Part shown: one piece after another, positions 57,285-64,000 of the stretch | Layout: the number at the start of each line of letters is the position of its first letter | Position numbering within the stretch: position 1 is the first letter of the stretch | Source of the DNA: Gordius sp. MW1 | Lineage: Eukaryota; Nematomorpha; Gordioida; Gordea; Gordiidae | Length of the DNA stretch: 64,000 bases | Assembly: GCA_964036665.1 (NCBI GenBank) | Contig: OZ038531.1 | Location: forward strand, 20,934,324-20,998,323 | Direction of reading: 5' to 3' | Notes under the pieces: model-generated | The model's database searches: none | What the model saw: the letters and a program-made list of their open reading frames with translations, nothing else | Told to the model about the DNA's origin: nothing | Position numbers and translations under genes: made by a program

Positions 57285-59080
57285 ACGGATGTTATTTAAG
57301 TGCACAGTAAGAAATTAAAAAATGCGCAGTAAAATATGCTCAGTAATATATTTAAGTGCGCAGTAAATTATTGAAAATTGCACAGTTTATTAATAATAAA
57401 TTGCCCAGTAAGTAAATAAAATTGCACAGTTAATTAACAATAAATTGCTCAGTAATTTAGTAAAATCGCTCAGTAATTATATAGCCTTACCTAGTAATTT
57501 TATAATATTTCTCAGTAATTTTGTATCAATGAGCATTGCTCAGTAATTTAATAACATAGCTCAGTACCTCAATAATTTAATAAAATTGCTTAATGATTTG
57601 AATTGATAAGTAATTTTTGAGCATTGCTTAGTAATTTAATAACATTGCTCAGTACCTCAATAATTTAATAAAATTGCTTAATAATTTGAATTGATAAGTC
57701 GTTTTTGAGCATTGCTCAGTAATCAAAACACAACTTAGTTTTCAAAAGAATTGATGCCTAATAATCTTTACAAATTGTTCAATAATATTTAGATGCTAAA
57801 TTAAAAAAATACTCAGTTTATAATTCAATAACTAATAATTAAATTATTATTGATCTTAAGTTTTTTATATAAAAAATTTAGTTTGTGAATAAAATTAAGC
57901 ACTTATTTATTTTAGCAAAAATAAAAGTTTGGAGGCTTGATAATATACACTGCCCTTCCTCTTAATGTTACTATGCATATGTCATAAAATCTAATGAATT
58001 TTTGAAATTTTTATCAGAGTATAAACATAAATAATTTCAAATACAAATGCATAATGAACATATTTTGCTGACAATATAAACATAAATAATTTTAAATAGA
58101 TATACATAGTGAACACCTTTTGCTGGAGCAACCCTTAATTTAAGCCTAAAATTTGTTATAGTCAAGGCACATAATTTAAACCTACCATTATTTAACAATG
58201 AAGGCTGATTTGGCTTTTGAGGGTCTGCCCCTCTTTCTTTTTTGCCCTAAAGGCACACACTTAGCTTCTTTGGGAGGTATGCAAAGTTTCAATTTAATTG
58301 CCAAACCCACTATATGCTTGCAAATATACTGTTTGAAAAACACTGGACAATTACATTTAATAAAAGCCTAAAACTAACAGATTATAAATAACTAAATACC
58401 TTTTTGTTGACATGAAAAATTTGAAATTGGAATCTTCGTGTGACACCATGTAAGATACAATATAGAATTCATCACAAAGGGTAATTGAGAATGAGCAATT
58501 AGGCACTGCTCCAACTCTCCTAAACTAATTGTTGACACACCATATTTATTTCCAATGCAGTTAATGTATTTCTTAGCTGAGCCAATGAAATATTATAATT
58601 CATTTTGTTGAGATTATGCATAATAGATTAAGGCTTGAGGCCTAGATCAAACAGTTTTTTTATCTCATCTTTAATTTCATTATTTATTTTAAGTTTGTCA
58701 GTATTTTCGGTAGGGAGTATGAGATTTAGGGAAAAAAGCTTTTTGCTATTAATATTTTAACGAAAAAAAACAACTTTTAAGGAGACCACTGGTAATCCAC
58801 GCCTTACTATGTAGGCTTCTCTAACTTAGGTTGCGAGTTCGAGACTCGCTTATACCTATATATTATTTTGAAAGTAATTTTAAATAACTGTGCAAAAATC
58901 ATATTTAATGAACAGCATCGTAATAAATAACTGAACAAATGAATTTAATACTTAACAAAAAATTATTTTACTAAATATTATTTTTTTTACTGAGCATTTA
59001 ATTATTTTACTGTGCATTTGATTATTTTACTGTGCATTTGAATTTTCTACTGCGCGAAAATTTAATTTTTTACTGGGCAC
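57285..59080 (-). mobile_element. Third SWIM transposon (MULE-like), with inverted CAGTAA arrays
   Basis: The left side (57300-57720) is a dense array of GCTCAGTAATTT / GCACAGTAAATT repeats. The right side (58985-59080) carries the inverse (TTACTGAGCATTT, TTACTGTGCATTT), so the two arrays form inverted multimeric ends. The middle holds a SWIM-type transposase remnant on the minus strand. Its interior is related to copies 1 and 2 (CTGATTT-GCCTTT-AGGGTCT, TTTTGCCC--A), but their GTAACT tips are absent. Its left edge is cut near the HINE 5' end. No target duplication was identified. Confidence 0.65.
58188..58720 (-). pseudogene. MULE-like transposase C-terminus with complete SWIM finger
   Basis: The minus-strand frame 58355-58188 reads CNCPVFFKQYICKHIVGLAI, KLKLCIPPKEAKCVPLGQK, then RKRGRPSKAKSAFIVK, stop. 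It has the full SWIM pattern C-x-C...C-x-H and an AT-hook-like basic tail. Upstream, in another frame, DEFYIVSYMVSHEDSNFKFF (about 58475-58410) and LFDLGLKP, NKMNYNISLAQLRNTL fit the part before the finger. A small intron (GTATTTAG...TTTTAG) between them is possible but does not restore phase, so decay is more likely. The DDE core was not recognised. Confidence 0.6.
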
Positions 59081-59689
59081 ATTAATTTGTTCTCCTTTTT
59101 TAATACACCTTGCAAACAAGCCCTTTACTACTAGTTTTTCAAATTTTCTTTACAATTTGTGCTCCATCTAATAGCAGTATTTAATACAACAGGTAGTATT
59201 GGTCCTATGTAGATGCATGTTAAATTTAAATTCAACGAAAAATGTTCATTCATTGGGGATGGGGGGGGGGGGAATTGTTTATTTTTCGCAATTTTTAACG
59301 GTAGTTAGTTGTCTTAGCCAAAAATATCAAATTGGTTACCAAATTGCGTACACTGCTTAATGAAATTAGTTTAAATTGTACTAACGTGTTATTCTCATTC
59401 AAACATCAAACAAATATCAAGCACAACTAAGATCAACTTTGAACGTTTAATAATATCAAAGTCATAATAAAGTATAAACACATACCATAATATTACCTTT
59501 GTACTGCAATTATACTGATATACGGCAAAAGGTGCTTATTTGTTGTTTTTTCAAATAACATTTTGGTTGGCTTATTGTACTCTATAATAACAAAAATTTC
59601 AAGCTCAAAGAAGAAAAACATATTTGTTATGTATGCATAGTATAAATTGGGACTTAATTGTTTAAAATTGTTTATTCAGGTATTTCACA
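59081..59689. other. Upstream region of the receptor-like gene
   Basis: AT-rich with a G-run at 59259-59272. A splice-acceptor-like TTGTTTATTCAG (59668-59679) lies 10 bp before the ATG, which suggests either an intron in the 5' leader or a trans-splice acceptor. No TATA box or other promoter element can be defended. Confidence 0.4.
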
Positions 59690-62530
59690 ATGAACTATTA
59701 TATATTTGTTATTCTGATGATTTGGACATATTTCCCACGTTGTTTTACAACAGTTAGGGCTCCGCTTTTTACAGGTGTTTTTATTGTATTATATAGGTTC
59801 AAAATATCTGACAACTAATTAGGACTTGTTAACTTAGCTTATACAATTACTGGAATATTAATATGAATAATTACTAAATTAATTTTATACCAATTTGTAG
59901 AGAAAGATATTGCTAAATGGTGTTATTGTAAAAATTGTACGCAAGAGTTGTGTTATACGACGGGATTTTGTTTTAAACAGTCTTTTCATAATTCTACGTT
60001 GCATTCAAATCAATCGTTAGGCCTAGAAAATTATGGGTAATTTTATTATAAAATTTATATTCATTCTTTTTATTTACTTAGCTCATATATAATATAATTC
60101 TCTTACACCTAGTAATACTTGATTTTAGTTTATTTTATTAATATATAAAAGTATTCAGCAACAAAAGTTGATCTTATAAAATTTTGGAAAAACAGTAGCA
60201 TAGTCAGGGGGGGCCATTTATAAAAAAATCTAAATTATATGGGAAAATAAGACACTTGTTAGTGTAGATTTGATCTTTGATGAGAATCTACTATTTTCCG
60301 TTTATAGTGCATTTTTAAAATGGAGAAAATTTAATTTTAAATTATTTAATAAAAATTGTCACAATTTCTGAAATATAAAAGGAAGATGCTTATAAAACCC
60401 AAATTTTTGTAAAGGTAATTAATTATATGATTTTTCTAAGCGGTTAATGCTATTTTAATAACTTACAATTCCCTGTATTTAAGAATTAAGAGTCTTAATA
60501 CTAGTAGAGAAAAGCGTAATAAAAAAATACAAGTAGGGTAAATCGCATATTAAAAAAACTAAAAATTATTTTTCCAATTTTTTTGGAATATATTTTTAAG
60601 GTATATTTTTACTATAGGAAAAAATTTTGGAGGGAAATAATTAATAGTTTTCTCACAATTCAAGTTTAAAAAAACCAGAAATCCAAAAAATTTTAAAAAG
60701 TCCCGGGGCTAGTCATAGCCGATAGATTAACTCTGACGTTTTCACTTCTTATTAGTGTATGCTAACTCAAATCAATAAAAAGATTGTTTCATTATAAAAA
60801 AATGTAGAAAGTGCAAATGTAATATGATTGTATTTTATATAAAACAAATAAAAAAGGGTCAAGATGACAATCTGACTTGAGAACTTTTAAAAGACGGATT
60901 TAGCAATGGAATGTCATTTGTAAAACACAATAAAAAATGTCTAGCAATAACCCCTCTCCGACTAGCTCCAACCTTAATTTTCATAAACAATTAATAATTT
61001 AAGATGTTATATTGCATATAAATTTAATCATTAGACAGTTTTTATATAAAAAATCTCCCTTTATAAGATAAAAGTTAAATTAATCCAAAACATTCAGCCA
61101 AAAAAATTTTATGTATAAAAATTTTGTCAAGGCTACTAATACCCCGAAAAATCGTTTTTTCTCAATAAAAATTTTAAATTTTATTTTTCTAAACAAAAAT
61201 TCTTTTACTTATACCTTATCCAAAAATACACATATGATTTAAATTTAGGTTTAAAACCATTATAATTTTAAAATAATTAAAAAAATAATAGTAACCCCGG
61301 GTTACGACTAGCCCCGGTCTCCCCTACTCAAAATTAATGATAACTTTACGAGGCATTTTGCTCGCTTCATTCATCCATGCTTCATTTAAGCTTACTTTTA
61401 ATATCTCCTTTCAATAAAATCTGTGTATATTCTACAGTAGCACTAATTGTTTATATTCAACTCAGAATTTAAAATCTTAATGGTTGAGAAATTTGATTTT
61501 TATAATCTACTTTTAAATAATTATGTCACCGCCAGTTTTGGCAAATAAAATGTAGTTAGCATCAGCAAAGTTAAAATTATAAAATTTCATGTTTCGGGAA
61601 CGGAGATGGATGGGTTTGTTATAAAAAATTAATGGCCGGGCTTGGATGGGCTTAAGAATTGTCAAAGGCCCGACTCTGGCCAAAAAGAATGATTTTATAA
61701 TATAACGTGTAAGAAATGTGTGTTTTCATGCTGTATCAAATTTTATTCGCAAATAATTTTTAAAAAAATCATTTGATATTAGTTAATATTCATCATTTAT
61801 TCATAGAACTTGTGATTTTTAAATAAGCGGATTACGAAAATTTTTTTTAATAAGGTTGAAAATTTACAAAACTAGGTAATTTTTAAAATTAATCGTGCAT
61901 AGAGTTTATAATTTTTGGAAAAAAAACCTTCCGAGATTGATGATAATTTAAGATGATTATTATTGAACAATTTGAACATATAAATAAACGATTGTGCTAA
62001 TATTGAGAAAAATGGCATTTTAAAAGTATCAAAATTTGAAATTTTTATGAAGGCTCCAAGATGGGCCCTAGAAATCAATAACGGGCCGGGACGGAATTTT
62101 TAAATTTTTCGTATCAATTAAGCTTAAAAGGTTTGTGCATATATCTAGTTCGCCCTGGTTGGCGTACATAATTTTTGAAAGAGGCTTTTGCATGTTGCAT
62201 ACTTATATGAAAGGCTACAGGCGGAATTGGGTCACAACATTTAAATAACTTGACTGTTAATGCCTTTATAAATTTAATAATGGAAATATTATTAAAGCAT
62301 TTATAATCAAAAACCCAAAGTAGATATCAAATGTATATAATTTTAATAAATTTTTATTCAATCTAAATTTTCTGACAAAAAATTAAAACACTATTATTTT
62401 TAGGTGTATTGAACCGGAAAATAGTCTATCATATTGCGGTATCAACAATTATACTGGTTTACAAACTGAATGCTGCAAAAATTCTTGGTGCAATCGCCCC
62501 GCTGTTGCAGGCAAATCTAATAAATTATAA
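59690..62530 (+). CDS. TGF-beta/BMP type I receptor-like ectodomain protein (3 exons)
   Basis: Exon 1 is 59690-59774, exon 2 is 59901-60036 and exon 3 is 62404-62530. All junctions are GT-AG and the phases agree (1, then 2). The product is 115 residues: a signal peptide (MNYYIFVILMIWTYFPRCFT), then WCYCKNCTQELC, GFCFKQSFHNST, and in exon 3 GCIEPENSLSYCG and ECCKNSWCNRP. The ten cysteines, the C-x-C-xx-C opening and the final CCx4CN box match the three-finger ectodomain of type I receptors, which binds TGF-beta/BMP/activin ligands outside the cell. Four NxS/T glycosylation sites occur. Family members continue into a membrane helix and kinase of about 500 residues in all; here the frame stops 9 codons after the box. 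A GC donor (GTTGCAG/GCAAAT, 62511) could carry it onward beyond the window. Orthology to a named receptor is not established. Confidence 0.75.
60037..62403. other. Intron 2 of the receptor-like gene, with transposon remnants
   Basis: 2.37 kb, AT-rich. 60530-61330 may be a MITE: GTAGGGTAAATCGC at the left and inverse GTAGGGGAGACCGGGGCTAG at the right. 61620-62100 carries GGCCGGGCTTGG and GGGCCGGGACGG strings like the GGCCCGG hAT family. No further exon was recognised. Confidence 0.55.
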
Positions 62531-62800
62531 TTTAAACAGGGAGGAGTTAATATCTGCAAATTTGTTAAGAAACTAAAATTTTTTACCTCTAGCTACTAAG
62601 AGCAAGGGAAATAGATTGCTTTTTATTATTCTAGATTTTTTTCTGATATTTTCTTAGAATTATTTAAGTTAAAAAAGAAACTGATTCCGTTCTTATTATA
62701 AAGGAATGAATGAAAATCCAGATCATTCACAAATCATATATTAATTATATCTTTGGTCAGAATTATCTTATATTAACTAATAATTGCCTTTAATCATAGT
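62531..62800. other. 3' flank of the receptor-like gene
   Basis: AT-rich; AATAAA-type signals cannot be singled out. No membrane-helix exon was seen. Confidence 0.4.
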
Positions 62801-63382
62801 TTAATCCTCAAGAGCATTCCAAAAAAATCCCGAATGCGAGAGCATTTGTGGGGTATATTGGCCCCATTTTTTAACTTCTTATAACTATCGAACAATTCAT
62901 TAAAATTATCTCAGATTTTGAGTATATGTTTGTAAAAGACTCTTAATTGATGGTATAAATTTTGATAAATGATTAAACAATATTACAAAAATTATTAACA
63001 TTTTTCTGAAGTCATATTCTTTTTTTTTTAATTTCAATGCCTCGTCTCTACCCCTTAACATCATATACTACAAAATGAACCAAAATTATATAATCTTTTA
63101 TTAAAATAAAGTCGGAAATGCATAAAAAATATAATTGTACAAACATATGATGATATAAAATACAAACATTTATTCGTGGGGTACACAGGACCCCTGTGGC
63201 CAAAAAGATGCTATATTTTAAAAGTAATGGGCCAAAAGTTACAAAATTTTCTCCAAATTTAGTTCTTGGTAAAATATTAGACTACTAAAAAGTCAGATTA
63301 ATTCGTCTTTAAACGCATTTTATATTTAAGTTTATAATTATAGTGGGGTCTGTGGTGTCCCACTAATGCTCTCGAGGGTTAA
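62801..63382. mobile_element. piggyBac-like MITE
   Basis: It is bounded by TTAA at both ends. The left TTAATCCTCAAGAGCATT faces the right inverse TTAACCCTCGAGAGCATT. Inside each end are GTGGGGT...GGCCCC and GGGGTCTGTGG-GTCCC motifs, and a GTGGGGTACACAGGACCCC repeat lies at 63177-63196. TTAA target sites and CCCT-type inverted ends are the piggyBac signature. No transposase. Confidence 0.75.
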
Positions 63383-64000
63383 AATGGCTACTTAAATGTT
63401 TTTATATTACTAAATATTTTATTACAATAAAAGACCTTTTATCTGGTGAACTAAAGAAAACGTTTAATTAAAAATGAAAATTTTCTAATACAATGCTGTT
63501 ATAATTAGATTTAACATTTTTGTTGATCAATCCAAAAATTGTAGTTTCAAAGCGTGTCTTTTCATGCGATAAAGGTTTTAATAAATTAATCAAGTTAAAA
63601 CGTTCATTTGTGAATCTTTATAATCCTTTTTGAAGAATGCCAGCGATGACATTTTGTCATTAATAGCATATCCCAATAACTTTTTTACATATAAATATAT
63701 ATAATTATCTTTATCCCTTTGATCAAACGTGCTTTTATTATACCACCAAAACGGTTTAAATAAGATATGAATTTATTTATATTTAAGCTTCAGGTGTAGA
63801 TATATATGTAATGAAGTTAAACTGCATGATACTTGCGATCTTATGGCAGTATTTAAATATGGTTGAAAATCAAAAAATCATCATTTTGACATACCATTTT
63901 ATAAAGACCCATAGATATACTATATCGTGAACGCGACTTTTAATGTAATAAGTCTTCAGTGTCTTGAATAGGATTCTAAACTTGCATAAAATCATTAAAA
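63383..64000. other. AT-rich window end, nothing recognised
   Basis: No exon with a membrane helix or kinase motif, and no repeat ends, were seen in the last 600 bases. Confidence 0.5.

Noticed and set aside
1-64000. Bacterial-style operons, phage, toxin-antitoxin or defence systems
   Set aside because: Base composition, introns, LINEs and LTR elements show animal DNA; no such gene was found.

Overview
The window is AT-rich, intron-bearing animal DNA, probably from an invertebrate. The evidence is spliced metazoan-type secreted-domain exons (a TGF-beta receptor ectodomain and a thrombospondin-like module), together with Penelope-like, RTE and R2-type (RLE) LINEs, Gypsy LTR elements, Helitrons, a DINE-1/HINE-like element, and hAT, MULE-like and piggyBac-like DNA transposons. 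No bacterial gene organisation, tRNA, rRNA or CRISPR was seen. I cannot name the species. Host coding sequence is a tiny fraction and nearly everything recognisable is mobile DNA.

Layout. 1-1420 is a decayed RLE LINE (family A, minus strand). 1961-7850 and 21230-29150 are two diverged copies of one larger segment. Each has since taken its own insertions: Helitrons at 4276-5782 and 22385-23473, a HINE-like composite at 24091-26950, a LINE tail at 6950-7575. The two copies serve as each other's empty-site controls. Between them lie hAT elements (8796-9678, 10100-11271, 13010-14002, 14129-15450), a Penelope-like fragment, LINE A fragments, a foldback element (17109-17903), an integrase relic and two host remnants. 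The host remnants are thrombospondin-like exons (11897-12270) and a broken paralogue of the TGF-beta receptor ectodomain (15929-16206). 28671-30010 is a long inverted-repeat element.

30507-35654 and 42418-45243 are two copies of a GTAACT-rich DNA transposon with perfect 8-bp target duplications and a relic SWIM zinc finger. Each carries an independent insertion of the same RLE LINE (family B). 36200-41640 holds LINE, LTR and RTE relics. 42160-57268 is a deep nest: a HINE-like element holds the second SWIM transposon (with its LINE B insert) and a LINE A copy; that LINE holds Gypsy-1, which holds Gypsy-2. 57285-59080 is a third, diverged SWIM transposon.

The one convincing intact host gene is at 59690-62530 on the plus strand. 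It has three exons joining in phase to give a signal peptide and a complete ten-cysteine TGF-beta/BMP type I-receptor-like ectodomain. Its reading frame ends in a stop shortly after the cysteine box unless a GC donor at 62511 is used, so it is either a short secreted binding protein or the 5' part of a receptor whose membrane and kinase exons lie beyond the window.
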